From the NCBI RefSeq assembly GCF_003691585.1, contig NZ_CP033169.1, positions 2,790,001 through 2,854,000 of the forward strand: DNA of 64,000 bases, read 5' to 3'. The stretch is from Biomaibacter acetigenes. Lineage in GTDB: Bacteria > Bacillota > Thermosediminibacteria > Thermosediminibacterales > Tepidanaerobacteraceae. A program made the translations under genes and the position numbers. The first letter of the stretch is position 1. Every line of letters begins with the position of its first letter. Shown piece by piece: positions 44,052-53,303 of this stretch. Under the pieces are notes generated by a model. That model made no database searches, had not been told where the DNA came from, and was given only the letters and a program-made list of their open reading frames with translations.

Positions 44052-45773
44052 TTATATTCGCTTGATATTATGCTTTATATATGTCTTTTTCCGATAGAAT
44101 ACAATCGCAATTTCTACAACTTCATTAACTCCGGAGTATTTAAGTTCGTCTGAATAGTTCATCTTGCTTATTTGTTCAAGTGCATCTGTTGCTTTTTCCT
44201 CCATAACGCTTTCCTGCCCGCTTTTTGCTGTTTTGAATTCCATTACTACACCCTTTTTAGATGGGTCATTGGGAATTATGATTACATCCGGTCGCCCGTC
44301 ACCGGACTCAGCATTAGATTTAATTCTGTATTTGCCATCAAGATTTACCAGTAATCCAAGTATAAATGCATGGTAAAAGTTTTCCGCCGCATCTTCACCA
44401 ACATCAAAATAGCTGAACGTCTTCCTTACAAGGTATTCAAAGTCTTCTTTGAATTTTTCAATATCACCATCAGTAAGGTTTGATAGAAGTTCTTTTACTT
44501 TATCGGGGGATACCTCTCTATTCCTGAACCAGCTTGATATGATGTCTTCAAAAAGTACTGTTATCTCCATATCCGGTATTGTTATATCGCATTTTGTTCG
44601 TCCCTTTTCAAGATGCATATTCTCCATCTTTAGATATCCGCTTACAAGAAGAAGACTCCAGAGCACATCTTCACTGGTTATGTTCGTATATAATATTTGT
44701 CGGAAATTTGTATCCGTATTTATGGTGATGTCTTTAAGCTTACCGCCCTCCATCAATATCTGTAATTTTTCTTTAACATTGCTGCCGGTCCTTGTAATAA
44801 TATTTCTAATGATATCATTGCTGCTGGTATTGACCCAATAAGGCTGGAGCTTTTTTTGTTTTACAAAATTTAATATGGACCATGGATTATAAATTACCGT
44901 ATCATCACCGAATACATATCCGTTATACCAAGCTTTTACATCATTTATTTCCGAATACATATTATAATATTTCAATAAATCTTCTACTTCTTTTTCTGTA
45001 AACCCAAATTTATCTGCAAAAGAGTTTTGTAATATTGAACTTACTTCAATATTGTTAAAACCTGAGAATATGCTTTCTTTTGCGACTCTATAAATGCCGG
45101 TAATAACAGCTGTTTTAAGGCTTGGGTTGCCTTTTAGACCGCCACCAAGAAAATTGCGCATAAAATCAATGATTTCTTCGTAATATCCGCAAATATACCC
45201 CTGGTTAATTGGAGTATCATATTCATCTATCAATACGATGACATCCTTTTTATAGTATTCCCTTAATAAACTTGTAAGCAAATACAAACTGTTTTTAAGC
45301 CGTATTTTATCGGCCTTTTCATTCTTTATTTCGGTGTACATTTCTTTATCAAATTCATCTATATCCTTACAATCGAGTAAATATTTATGCCTTCTGAATT
45401 CTCTCCCAATAACATGCTTAATATTTTCAAAGCACTCGTCAAATGTCATATCTTTTACATCCTTAAATGATAGGTTAACAACGGGATATTGCCCTTGCTG
45501 CGATGTATAAGTATCACCTTCACGCCATATTTTCAAATCTTTAAAAAGACAGCTTAAATCCTCATCAGTTTTTTCAAAGAAATAACGGAGCATGGATATA
45601 TTTAAAGTTTTCCCGAATCTTCTCGGACGTGTTATCAATTTAACCTTTGAAATATCATCAATTACTTCTTTTATAAACAACGACTTATCTACGAAATATC
45701 CGTTACTTTCTTTTAAATCGCGAAAATCATCAATACCTATAGGTATTCCTTTCAATTTTGGGGTTTCCGGCAT
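44052..45773 (-). CDS. AAA-ATPase-like protein with PD-(D/E)XK nuclease-like C-terminus
   Basis: A 573-residue protein. Residues ~10-260 are the AAA-ATPase-like domain: PIGIDDFRDLKESNGYFVDK, a P-loop variant LITRPRRFGKTLNISML, and the Walker-B-like VIVLIDEYDTPIN. The C-terminal part contains a PDDEXK-type nuclease-like core, GDGRPDVIIIPNDPSKKGVV then MEFKTAK. This architecture is common and often multicopy in anaerobes and seems linked to mobile or defence functions, but is not characterised. It has a GGAGGTG site at its start and stands alone. Confidence 0.82.
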   Translation of the reverse strand: MPETPKLKGIPIGIDDFRDLKESNGYFVDKSLFIKEVIDDISKVKLITRPRRFGKTLNISMLRYFFEKTDEDLSCLFKDLKIWREGDTYTSQQGQYPVVNLSFKDVKDMTFDECFENIKHVIGREFRRHKYLLDCKDIDEFDKEMYTEIKNEKADKIRLKNSLYLLTSLLREYYKKDVIVLIDEYDTPINQGYICGYYEEIIDFMRNFLGGGLKGNPSLKTAVITGIYRVAKESIFSGFNNIEVSSILQNSFADKFGFTEKEVEDLLKYYNMYSEINDVKAWYNGYVFGDDTVIYNPWSILNFVKQKKLQPYWVNTSSNDIIRNIITRTGSNVKEKLQILMEGGKLKDITINTDTNFRQILYTNITSEDVLWSLLLVSGYLKMENMHLEKGRTKCDITIPDMEITVLFEDIISSWFRNREVSPDKVKELLSNLTDGDIEKFKEDFEYLVRKTFSYFDVGEDAAENFYHAFILGLLVNLDGKYRIKSNAESGDGRPDVIIIPNDPSKKGVVMEFKTAKSGQESVMEEKATDALEQISKMNYSDELKYSGVNEVVEIAIVFYRKKTYIKHNIKRI

Positions 45774-45984
45774 TCTAACACACCTCCATTCTTATCCGTA
45801 TACCAATATTTTCAATCATATTATACACTATTATCAATAATATGACAAAATATCTTTAACGAGGGTGTGGATAACTCAAACCTTTGATTATCTCAGTTAC
45901 GGAGGTAGATACAGTCACTAAATCAGATATTGTTTGACAATTGAGGAGGTCTTCATCCTCATTGATGGGGTATCCTCCTGGCCA

Positions 45985-46986
45985 TTATCTTATCATTCCC
46001 TGCCACTCCACTGCGCCCATGACAGCGGCGGATATCGTCGGATTGTCGGCCAGCTTCAAAAGGGCCTCGGGCTTTCCTACTACCACCACCCCATAAAACT
46101 TGACACCGTTTTGCCTTAAAAAAGATGCAGTGCGGGAAAGCGCCCTGGAAGAGTGGCTGGGGATCTTGCTAAGAGTATCAAGTTCCTGGATAAACTCTTC
46201 ATCGCTCAGCTCATGTTCACCGTTGACGAAACCTCCCAGGGGGATACCCACCAAACGGTCCGCAAGATAGTTTTTCTTTTCTATTTCTTTATCACTGTAG
46301 GCTGTGATCGCCCCCCACATAGGCTCTACACCGGCGGGCAAAAGAGCCTTCATTTCTTCCCGGGTTAAAAGATGTGAAAAGGATACGGCCATCTCCACGG
46401 TACTGTTTTCAGGTACATTAGCTAGCAGGTCAAATTCCCGAGGCGGCTTGTCATAAAATTCATCGTATTTTGCAGCAGGATGAAAGAACTTTAATGCCGG
46501 CACCATGTTGGGCAAGAGGTATTCCATCCCGTCTTCAGTCTTTATAGTAGAGCGGCTGGGATTCCAGAATTGTTCTCCACCCCATACCTGAAAGTCCGCA
46601 ATAGTTGTCCCCACAGCTACCGGCTTTTTCCCTACCATGCGAAACAAATAAAAATTTTTGCGCCTGCCGATAAAACCTGTATCATAGCTGTCGCCTTCAA
46701 TAGCTATGGTGTTGGGCGTACTGTATCTTATAATGCTTGGGTATATATCGGAGAGCCTCCATTCCTGCCGGGAAAGGAGTTCCTGTGTTACAACCACCGC
46801 CAATATCAAAAATGCTGCAGCCACTATCAGGGAGATTGCCACCGTGCGAAGGGTGCTTATCCACCGAACCCGGCGTAAAAACTTACCTTCATCAAACCCC
46901 ATGTTATGTTCAGGCTTAATATTTTCCTCAACCTTTTTTATTTCATTATTGTTTTTTTCATCCTTATTCTTTTCTTCCTTTTTCAT
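45985..46986 (-). CDS. sigma factor regulator (membrane-anchored, Sigma_reg N/C type)
   Basis: A 333-residue protein: a strongly charged N-terminal tail (KKEEKNKDEKNNNEIKK), one helix near residues 48-70 (TVAISLIVAAAFLILAVVV) and a large external region ending TISAAVMGAVEWQGMIR. The layout matches the sigma factor regulator family (YhdL-like). Its start overlaps the end of the ECF sigma gene by 23 bases, so it is the likely anti-sigma factor for it. Confidence 0.8.
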   Translation of the reverse strand: MKKEEKNKDEKNNNEIKKVEENIKPEHNMGFDEGKFLRRVRWISTLRTVAISLIVAAAFLILAVVVTQELLSRQEWRLSDIYPSIIRYSTPNTIAIEGDSYDTGFIGRRKNFYLFRMVGKKPVAVGTTIADFQVWGGEQFWNPSRSTIKTEDGMEYLLPNMVPALKFFHPAAKYDEFYDKPPREFDLLANVPENSTVEMAVSFSHLLTREEMKALLPAGVEPMWGAITAYSDKEIEKKNYLADRLVGIPLGGFVNGEHELSDEEFIQELDTLSKIPSHSSRALSRTASFLRQNGVKFYGVVVVGKPEALLKLADNPTISAAVMGAVEWQGMIR

Positions 46987-47467
46987 GGGATGACCTCCTT
47001 AACTTCAAGTATTCTTCTTTGAAATGCTGCCTTGCACGGTATAGTCCGACCCTTACCGTATTTGTTTTCATCTTCAAGACTTTGCCGATATCCTCATAGG
47101 AAAGTTCAAGGTTATACTTTAATATCAATAGGTCTCGTTCCAGTTTGCTGAGGGCTTCCATTACCGTCTGGATTTCCTGGAGGTTTTCCTTTTCCAGGAA
47201 CATTTTTTCCGGAGCTTTATCTTCCGTATCTATATCATAGTCGTCAAAATCCATCAGCGTGATTCCCTTTCTATTGCGCCGAAGCCAGTCGATGTACTTA
47301 CGGCGTGCCACCGTGTAAAGCCATGCCTTAAGCTTGCCCTCTTGAACCCCGTCCAGGTGGAGGTAAACGGCCGTCAAGGTCTCCTGGGCTACATCCTCAG
47401 CGTCCTCATGGCCCAATCCCAGATTGTACAGGTAGCTATATACCATCTTATACAGCTCTTGCCACAA
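46964..47467 (-). CDS. ECF-type RNA polymerase sigma factor
   Basis: A 167-residue sigma factor with a TTG start after GGAGGAAG. Region 2: NLGLGHEDAEDVAQETLTAV and KAWLYTVARRKYIDWLRRN. Region 4: LSYEDIGKVLKMKTNTVRVG then LYRARQHFKEEYLKL. It is related to the SigM/YhdM-type ECF factors that respond to envelope stress and is paired with the regulator downstream. This is the second ECF pair in the window. Confidence 0.9.
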   Translation of the reverse strand: MWQELYKMVYSYLYNLGLGHEDAEDVAQETLTAVYLHLDGVQEGKLKAWLYTVARRKYIDWLRRNRKGITLMDFDDYDIDTEDKAPEKMFLEKENLQEIQTVMEALSKLERDLLILKYNLELSYEDIGKVLKMKTNTVRVGLYRARQHFKEEYLKLRRSSHEKGRKE

Positions 47468-47621
47468 ACTTACTTCCTCCTAACAATCCCGCGTCTACAT
47501 TACCCACCTTCTAAGTAAAATCATAAGAATAAGGCTTTCAAAAAGAAAGCTCAAGCGTGTAGAGATAGAAGATTATCGATTTTATCGGCTTTCATACCTT
47601 AAAAGAATTAGATGAACACAT

Positions 47622-47672
47622 AAAAAATCCTCCTTCTCTATAGTTTTCAATATATATAGACGAAGGAGGCTG
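47622..47672 (-). terminator. intrinsic terminator after opine-dehydrogenase/B12 unit
   Basis: On the minus strand GCCTCCTTCGTCTATA pairs with TATAGAGAAGGAGG and is followed by ATTTTTTA. It closes the transcript that begins at the riboswitch at 50654. Confidence 0.75.
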
Positions 47673-47771
47673 AAAAAAGTATACAATTTTCCTATTAATT
47701 TCTTCCTATATCTTATTTGCATAAAAATTTTTTAATGTTCCAGATAAGCTGTTTTATACAGAAAGTCCAGA

Positions 47772-49430
47772 TTAAATAACCGCCCTGGAAGGCATTTTAT
47801 CGTAATCTTCCAGGATCCTTTCTATGCGCTCTTTTTCGGTGAGGACCCGTTTTTCTTCGGTGTCGTAAGCATACAGGGCGCCGTCCACCAATCTGGTGGT
47901 GAGTTTTCCGCAGGCGGCGGGGTTGCCTTTGAGGTGCGGCGCATCCAGGATGCCTATCTTGATGGCCTTTGCGATAGTCCCGGCATCGGCCAGGGGATCT
48001 TCCGCCATGGGATTTAATCCTTTTATGGCTTCCAGGGTGAACATTGCTTCTTCGATGAGCTCCCTCTTTCTTCTCTGGACCTCTTTATCCTTAGTTATAT
48101 CTACCACACCCAGGAAGTTGTTCCTGATAACGCCCCGCACTATCCTGCAGCTTTCGATGATGTCATCGGCCGTGGCTGCATGATGGGCTTCGCAGTAGCC
48201 CACCACATGGTAGATATGGGGCTTTATGGCCATGGCCAGATATGCCGATGATGCCAGCTGCCCCTTGGCCTGGGAAAGGTCTCCCGGAAAGCTGGCAAGG
48301 CCCGCCCTGGCCTGGCGGTAGACCCTGAAACTGTCATCCTGCAGCGATTCGATGAGCTCTATTTTTGCCAGCATCTTGGCCAGGTCCATTTTTGGCGATA
48401 TGGACGGCGGCACATTGAACATATACTGGGCTATATAGTCTTTTACTCCCATCTTTTTGGCATTGTATGCCGCAAGGTATGCGGTAACCACACCTATGGT
48501 GTCATGGGCATCCCTCAGGCTCCAGTGGTGGGATTCGTTTACCTCCACCGGAATATTGCGTTCCCCGTGCCACTTCATTACCTGTTGATTTTCCCTGATA
48601 GATTCCTCCACCGCCCTGGGGCCCCGTTTATCCAGCACATTGTACCAGCAAAGGGGCACCGCACACCAGGCATTTTTTATGGTATCCTGGAGCAGCTCCG
48701 CAAAGGGAATCAGGTCATTGGTGCCGCTGTAGCAGCGGAGCAGGGGGAAGTTACCCCTTTGAGCCGCACTATAAAGGGCCTGAAAATCTTTCCTTGACCT
48801 GACCGGAACTCCCCCGGCGCCGTCCATGCGGTGGTCCATTTTATCCTGCTCGAAAAAGTGCTCCTGGGCATTCTGGTCAGGGGCGACGGAAATCACATCC
48901 AGAACCTTTGACTCGGCTATCTTCTCTATGGAAGCCACCGTCTCGGCCACTGTTGGCAAACCTAAATGATGCCTTAATATCGGATATGGGTACTTTGATT
49001 TTATGCGGGAAATCAGATCTCTGGCATAATATTCTGCTTCCGAAAGCTTCCTGCCCTTTAAAAACCCTATCACATCATCCACGTCTTCCATACCGCCGAA
49101 CACTTTATAAAATAACCCGCTTTCTTCAGCCACCCTGGCGGTGGGCTCGGTACCACCGAAGATCCACTTAAAGCCCTCCAAATTCTCCTCTTTTATCTTT
49201 TCCCCAAGTTCTTTGAGCACCTCTTTTAGCGGCTCCGGTGTCAGCCTGTAGCTAACGCCCACATATTCGGGTTTTTCCGCCTTCACCGCCGAAAGGAGCT
49301 CATCTATGGATATGGCTGCCCCTAAAAACCGGGTATCGTAGCCTTCCTTTTCCGCCAGCGACAGGAAATTCATTATCCCCGCCACATGGACACAGTTTCC
49401 GATGGTAGCAGCTATAATCTTTTTCATCAT
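47772..49430 (-). CDS. cobalamin-binding protein with mutase-like TIM barrel
   Basis: A 552-residue protein. Residues ~1-130 resemble a B12-binding Rossmann domain: IGNCVHVAGIMNFL holds His and Gly of the DxHxxG motif (Asp not in place), then YVGVSYRLTPEP and WIFGGTEPTARVA, the SxL and GG positions. The rest looks like the TIM barrel of the glutamate-mutase E / methyltransferase class: PLLRCYSGTNDLIPF, VNESHHWSLRDAHDTIG and late VGYCEAHHAATADDIIESC. Reaction unknown. Its start overlaps the opine-dehydrogenase stop by four bases, so both act together, under c-di-AMP riboswitch control. Confidence 0.75.
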   Translation of the reverse strand: MMKKIIAATIGNCVHVAGIMNFLSLAEKEGYDTRFLGAAISIDELLSAVKAEKPEYVGVSYRLTPEPLKEVLKELGEKIKEENLEGFKWIFGGTEPTARVAEESGLFYKVFGGMEDVDDVIGFLKGRKLSEAEYYARDLISRIKSKYPYPILRHHLGLPTVAETVASIEKIAESKVLDVISVAPDQNAQEHFFEQDKMDHRMDGAGGVPVRSRKDFQALYSAAQRGNFPLLRCYSGTNDLIPFAELLQDTIKNAWCAVPLCWYNVLDKRGPRAVEESIRENQQVMKWHGERNIPVEVNESHHWSLRDAHDTIGVVTAYLAAYNAKKMGVKDYIAQYMFNVPPSISPKMDLAKMLAKIELIESLQDDSFRVYRQARAGLASFPGDLSQAKGQLASSAYLAMAIKPHIYHVVGYCEAHHAATADDIIESCRIVRGVIRNNFLGVVDITKDKEVQRRKRELIEEAMFTLEAIKGLNPMAEDPLADAGTIAKAIKIGILDAPHLKGNPAACGKLTTRLVDGALYAYDTEEKRVLTEKERIERILEDYDKMPSRAVI

Positions 49431-50560
49431 GCCACCACCTCCTGTTCGTGAACTGTAGTCTTCTTAACCTCCCCGGTCTGGGCCAGTCGATGTATTTCTA
49501 CTACGCTCAATCCCTTAAGGCCCAGTTTATCCACCGTCCTGCCCTCCTCCCGGAAATTCCTACCGGTCATCATATTTGCAAGGCGGATTATGGTATCTAT
49601 GGCCGGGGTCTCTATACCCAGATGCTCGGCAATGGATGCAATTGGCACCAGGCTGCAGGGCACATCCTCATAGATATACCGCGTGTCAAGGCCTTTGGGA
49701 GCCGTGAGCCCCTTATATGCCGGGTTATTCTGGATAGCCTCATATATGGAATCGCCTTTTGCACCGTAGGACTCCTCCAGCCACTCTAAAGCCGAAACGG
49801 CCTTAACTCCCAGAGCCCGGGCCACCTTCATCCTCTCGGCATCGAGCCTTTCCAGCATCTGGCCTATAGAAGGCGTAATTCCCTCCAGGTAATACTCAAA
49901 AGCCTGACCCCTCTCGATGTGTCCACTATTGAGCAGCGTGGGTGCCGGGTGGAATATAGCTCCGAAGTTGTTGAGACTGGTCTCCATCACATCTCTTGCC
50001 GGTGTAAATTGGGGATAAGCTCCGGACAAAAGCCTGATGACCCTCCGGGTTGATGTGGCAGGGATCGCCGCCAGAGCCACCTCATTTTTTACACTGAATA
50101 TCCGGGCACTGTTCGGTCCCGTCGCTCTACAGGCATATATGAAAGTCTGGGCTTCAGCCACCACTATATCTTTATCACAGCCGGATTTTCTGATGGTTTC
50201 ATAGACCTCCAGGGCTCCGCCGGTGCGACCGGGGTTTAAAACTATAATCTGGCCATCTTTTAAATATGGAGCCATAGCCTTCGCCAGATGGTAATGTCCC
50301 GTAGCCGGCACCGTCACCATTATTATATCGGTGTTTTGAATAGCTTCTCCGATGTCGCTGGTAACCAGGTTCAAGACGCTTTTGCCTTCTACAGAACCGC
50401 TCAGGGTGATAACAGGATAGCTAATCAGGGATTCCAGCTTTTCCCGGGATCTGTTGTACAAATTGACGGAATAACCTTTTAGAGCCAGATACCCTGCCAT
50501 GGCCAGTCCGCCATTGCCGGCCCCAATAACTGCATAAGACACGTTCTCAAAATTCAACAT
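49427..50560 (-). CDS. NAD/NADP octopine/nopaline dehydrogenase-family protein
   Basis: The ATG at 50560 has GGAGGG upstream; 377 residues. N-terminal Rossmann fold AVIGAGNGGLAMAGYLALKG with the GxGxxG motif, DIIMVTVPATGHYHLAKA and VLNPGRTGGALEVY; the C-terminal helical domain has NNFGAIFHPAPTLLNSGHIE, in which HP is the family's catalytic region. Such enzymes reductively couple an amino acid to a 2-oxo acid, or run the reverse. Co-occurrence with a B12-type protein is unusual and points to an uncharacterised amino acid pathway. Confidence 0.82.
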   Translation of the reverse strand: MLNFENVSYAVIGAGNGGLAMAGYLALKGYSVNLYNRSREKLESLISYPVITLSGSVEGKSVLNLVTSDIGEAIQNTDIIMVTVPATGHYHLAKAMAPYLKDGQIIVLNPGRTGGALEVYETIRKSGCDKDIVVAEAQTFIYACRATGPNSARIFSVKNEVALAAIPATSTRRVIRLLSGAYPQFTPARDVMETSLNNFGAIFHPAPTLLNSGHIERGQAFEYYLEGITPSIGQMLERLDAERMKVARALGVKAVSALEWLEESYGAKGDSIYEAIQNNPAYKGLTAPKGLDTRYIYEDVPCSLVPIASIAEHLGIETPAIDTIIRLANMMTGRNFREEGRTVDKLGLKGLSVVEIHRLAQTGEVKKTTVHEQEVVA

Positions 50561-50596
50561 GATCACCCTCCTTTTTCTGGAAATTATTTTTTGGCA

Positions 50597-50627
50597 AAAT
50601 TAAAAGCTATGGAGATCCATAGCTTTG
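50597..50627 (-). terminator. riboswitch-associated terminator
   Basis: AAGCTATGGA and TCCATAGCTT pair and are followed by TTAATTTT on the minus strand, between the c-di-AMP aptamer and the dehydrogenase start. Confidence 0.75.
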
Positions 50628-50653
50628 AGGCAATACTGAATAAACAGCACTCA

Positions 50654-50832
50654 ATGCCATCAACCTCCTCTTACCACGCTTACGAGGTTAGCTGCCGGGT
50701 TCGGGTCGAAGAGTGTAACCCTACCCCTTTGATCAAGAATATAAATACTCCCGGTCGAAGGGGATTCACCCCATAAAATTGGGTCCCCCGCTTCTTTCCC
50801 TTAGGAAAGAACTCAGCGTTCAAGATTGAAGA
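50654..50832 (-). ncRNA. ydaO/yuaA c-di-AMP riboswitch (opine-dehydrogenase unit)
   Basis: The minus strand has the class landmarks in order: CAATCTTGAACGCTGAGT, GAAAGAAGCGGGGGACCC, TGGGGTGAATCCC, GGGTAGGGTTACACTCTTCG, and CCCGAACCCGGCAGCTAACC ending TCGTAAGCGT. The outer stem pairs CAATCT with AGGTTG. In known cases c-di-AMP binding favours termination. Confidence 0.93.
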
Positions 50833-50881
50833 AGCATATTTTTTATTGTAAATGATATTATACCAAAGATTACTATTATTG

Positions 50882-51403
50882 TCAATAAGCCGACTCCAAT
50901 CTTAATAAAAATTTTTTTATTTCCAATCCACCGCCGTAGCCCACCAGCGAACCATCGCTGCCTACCACCCGGTGGCAGGGCACCACAATGGGTAAGGGGT
51001 TTTTGTTGTTGGCTCCTCCTACTGCTCTGGAAGCCCCGGGTTTGCCGATAGCCCTGGCGATATCGCCGTAGCTCGCTGTCTTTCCATAGGGTATTTTAAG
51101 AAGCTGCTGCCATACCTTTTTCTGAAAATCGGTACCCCTCATGTCCAGGGGTACGGTAAATTGCTTTAACTTTCCATCAAAATATAGCAGGAGTTCTTCC
51201 AGAGCTTTATCATTGATGGAACTCTTTTCTCCTTTGCCATCCTCATCCCACAAATCACATTTTCCATAGGTCTTCTTCAACCCTTCGATAAAGCGTTCTT
51301 CCAATTCCCCCGGTAGACCTACACAGCATAGGCCCTTCCGGGTGGAAGCTATCATGAGCCTTCCGATTTTTGTATCAATACGGCGGTAATAGATTGTTTC
51401 CAT
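50882..51403 (-). CDS. ogt: methylated-DNA--protein-cysteine methyltransferase
   Basis: The ATG at 51403 (after AGAGGAAA) gives 173 residues. The active site IVVPCHRVVGSDG with the acceptor Cys, the helix-turn-helix YGKTASYGDIARAIG and NKNPLPI are complete. It removes alkyl groups from O6-guanine in one suicidal step. It lies 22 bases after asnB and is probably co-transcribed, thus also under the riboswitch at 53036. Confidence 0.93.
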   Translation of the reverse strand: METIYYRRIDTKIGRLMIASTRKGLCCVGLPGELEERFIEGLKKTYGKCDLWDEDGKGEKSSINDKALEELLLYFDGKLKQFTVPLDMRGTDFQKKVWQQLLKIPYGKTASYGDIARAIGKPGASRAVGGANNKNPLPIVVPCHRVVGSDGSLVGYGGGLEIKKFLLRLESAY

Positions 51404-51425
51404 ATATAAGTTATTTCCTCTTTTC

Positions 51426-52940
51426 TTACGATATTTCTCCAGGCAATATGCTTCGGGTCTTGCCAACAAAGGAGAGGTCTTTCACTTTCGGAAAATACTT
51501 TTTAAATATTTTTCGATAAGCTTGCTCTTCCATATAATTACAACGGGTATCGCCTGCTCCTTTATATATTCCGCTTTCCACCGCCGGGTCCAAATTCCCC
51601 GCTTCTTTCGCCCATTCTGCAAGAATATGGCTTGTTCCTGTTCCGTGGGCAAACTTCTCTTTTTTTCTCCATACCACTTGTTTTGGGAGGTATTTTTCCG
51701 CCACTTTGCGAAGAATCCATTTTTCGGTATATTTTACCGGAGACAACTTCAGGTCTTCCTTTATAGAAAAAGCGAAATTCACAACCTCTACATCAAGAAA
51801 GGGCACTCTTCCTTCTATGGAATTGGCCATGGTCATGCGGTCTACCCGCTGGAGATTTGTGTTGTGCAGGTTATTAGTTATCCTTAGAAGCTCTTCATTG
51901 ATATCTTCAAGCTTATGTCTTTTGAGGTATTCGTAACCTGCGAAGAGTTCATCGGCCCCCTCTCCCGATAATACCACTTTTACATATCTGCTGGCAAGAC
52001 GGGAAACAAAATATGTGGGAATGGCGCTTCTGACCAGGGCAGGGTCAAAGGATTCCAGATAATATATCACCTGGGGCAGAGCCTTTATCACATCTTCTTT
52101 AGTATATTCAAAAACATGATGAGTAGTCCCAAGATGTTGTGCTACTATCCGGGAATAATAAAGATCGTCGGAACCTTTAATCCCCACCGCAAAGGAATGT
52201 AGTTCTCCATCCACATATTTTCTCGCCATCGCCGCAATGAGGCTGGAGTCCAGTCCTCCGCTCAAGAATACCCCTAAGGGCACATCGGCCATGAGCCGCT
52301 TTTGAACTGCTTTAGATAATTTTTCTTCCAGTTCTTCTATAAGAGTTTCTTCATCGGCTGAAATTTCTTGTTCAGTTTTTATTCTGAAGTATCTCTCAAA
52401 GCCCCTTGTATGAGTGTAAAAATGTCCATTAGGAAATTCTTTTACGTCATCGGTTATCTGCAAAAGGCCCTTAATTTCCGATGCGAAATATAATGTACCT
52501 TCAGAATCTTTACCGTAGTAAAGGGGTTTAATGCCTAGAGGGTCCCTGGCCAGTAAAAAATCATTTTTACTGTAAATTGCAAAGGCAAACATGCCATCCA
52601 GCTTATATACCATATCTGGACCCAGTTCCTCGTAAAGGTGTAACAATACCTCGCTGTCGGTATCTGTCTTAAACTTATGCCCCATACTTTTTAGCCATGC
52701 CCTCAATTTTTTGTAATTGTATATCTCACCGTTAAAAACCAGGCTTATGGTACCATCTTCATTGAACAGTGGTTGTCTACCGGTATTTAAATCGATGATG
52801 GTCAGGCGGTTATGTCCCAGGACCACATCATGGGCGGTATAAATCCCCCTGTCATCGGGCCCTCTTTTTTCCATCATGCCGAGCATTATTTTGATCTTTC
52901 CCGGGTCCGGCTTTCCAAAACTTCCCGCTATACCGCACAT
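51426..52940 (-). CDS. asnB: asparagine synthase (glutamine-hydrolysing)
   Basis: The start is fixed by the N-terminal nucleophile Cys2: MCGIAGSFGKPD, ATG at 52940 after GGAGG. The 504 residues hold a class II glutaminase domain (HNRLTIIDLNTGRQPLF, LVFNGEIYNYKKLR) and the synthetase domain with the PP-loop LGVFLSGGLDSSLIAAMA and SGEGADELFAGY. It makes asparagine from aspartate, glutamine and ATP. A c-di-AMP riboswitch and terminator precede it, which is not the common control for this enzyme. ogt follows. Confidence 0.93.
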   Translation of the reverse strand: MCGIAGSFGKPDPGKIKIMLGMMEKRGPDDRGIYTAHDVVLGHNRLTIIDLNTGRQPLFNEDGTISLVFNGEIYNYKKLRAWLKSMGHKFKTDTDSEVLLHLYEELGPDMVYKLDGMFAFAIYSKNDFLLARDPLGIKPLYYGKDSEGTLYFASEIKGLLQITDDVKEFPNGHFYTHTRGFERYFRIKTEQEISADEETLIEELEEKLSKAVQKRLMADVPLGVFLSGGLDSSLIAAMARKYVDGELHSFAVGIKGSDDLYYSRIVAQHLGTTHHVFEYTKEDVIKALPQVIYYLESFDPALVRSAIPTYFVSRLASRYVKVVLSGEGADELFAGYEYLKRHKLEDINEELLRITNNLHNTNLQRVDRMTMANSIEGRVPFLDVEVVNFAFSIKEDLKLSPVKYTEKWILRKVAEKYLPKQVVWRKKEKFAHGTGTSHILAEWAKEAGNLDPAVESGIYKGAGDTRCNYMEEQAYRKIFKKYFPKVKDLSFVGKTRSILPGEIS

Positions 52941-52978
52941 AATTACCACCTCCATAGTATTAAAAAATGGGGTTTTTG

Positions 52979-53009
52979 AAAAAATAAAAGCCGTGGAGAT
53001 CACGGCCCG
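52979..53009 (-). terminator. riboswitch-associated terminator
   Basis: GGCCGTGATC and CACGGC pair and are followed by TTTTATTTTTT on the minus strand, between aptamer and asnB. Confidence 0.8.
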
Positions 53010-53035
53010 AAATAATGCCTTAATATAAATTGCAC

Positions 53036-53205
53036 CATCAATCTCCCCTTACCACGCTTGCGAGGTTAGCTGACGGATTCGGGCCGAAGAGTGTAACCCT
53101 ACCCCCTAGACCGAAAATAATAAATCCTCAGTCAAAGGGGATTCACCCCATTTTATTGGTTCCCCCGCTTCTTTCCCTCAGGAAAGAACTCAGCGTTCAA
53201 GATTG
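53036..53205 (-). ncRNA. ydaO/yuaA c-di-AMP riboswitch (asnB unit)
   Basis: Closely similar to 50654-50832: CAATCTTGAACGCTGAGT, GAAAGAAGCGGGGGAACC, TGGGGTGAATCCC, GTAGGGTTACACTCTTCG, GAATCCGTCAGCTAACC and CTCGCAAGCGT. The outer stem CAATCT/AGATTG is kept, with base changes that preserve pairing relative to the first copy. A terminator follows. Confidence 0.93.
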
Positions 53206-53303
53206 AAAAGTATATTTTGCTGTTACCAACATTTTACCAGATGTTTGTAAGCAATGTCAATAAGTAGAGCAAATTAGGAGAAACTAAAGTAGAGGTGAAT
53301 ATA

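Noticed and set aside
44052-45773. Treating the AAA/PD-(D/E)XK protein as a defence system
   Set aside because: It stands alone without partner genes; the family is widespread and uncharacterised, so a defence role is not supported by this sequence.
50654-53205. The two similar RNA-like blocks considered as T-box or cobalamin riboswitches because asnB and a B12 protein follow
   Set aside because: The conserved order and sequences are those of ydaO/yuaA; no T-box specifier loop or B12 box is present.
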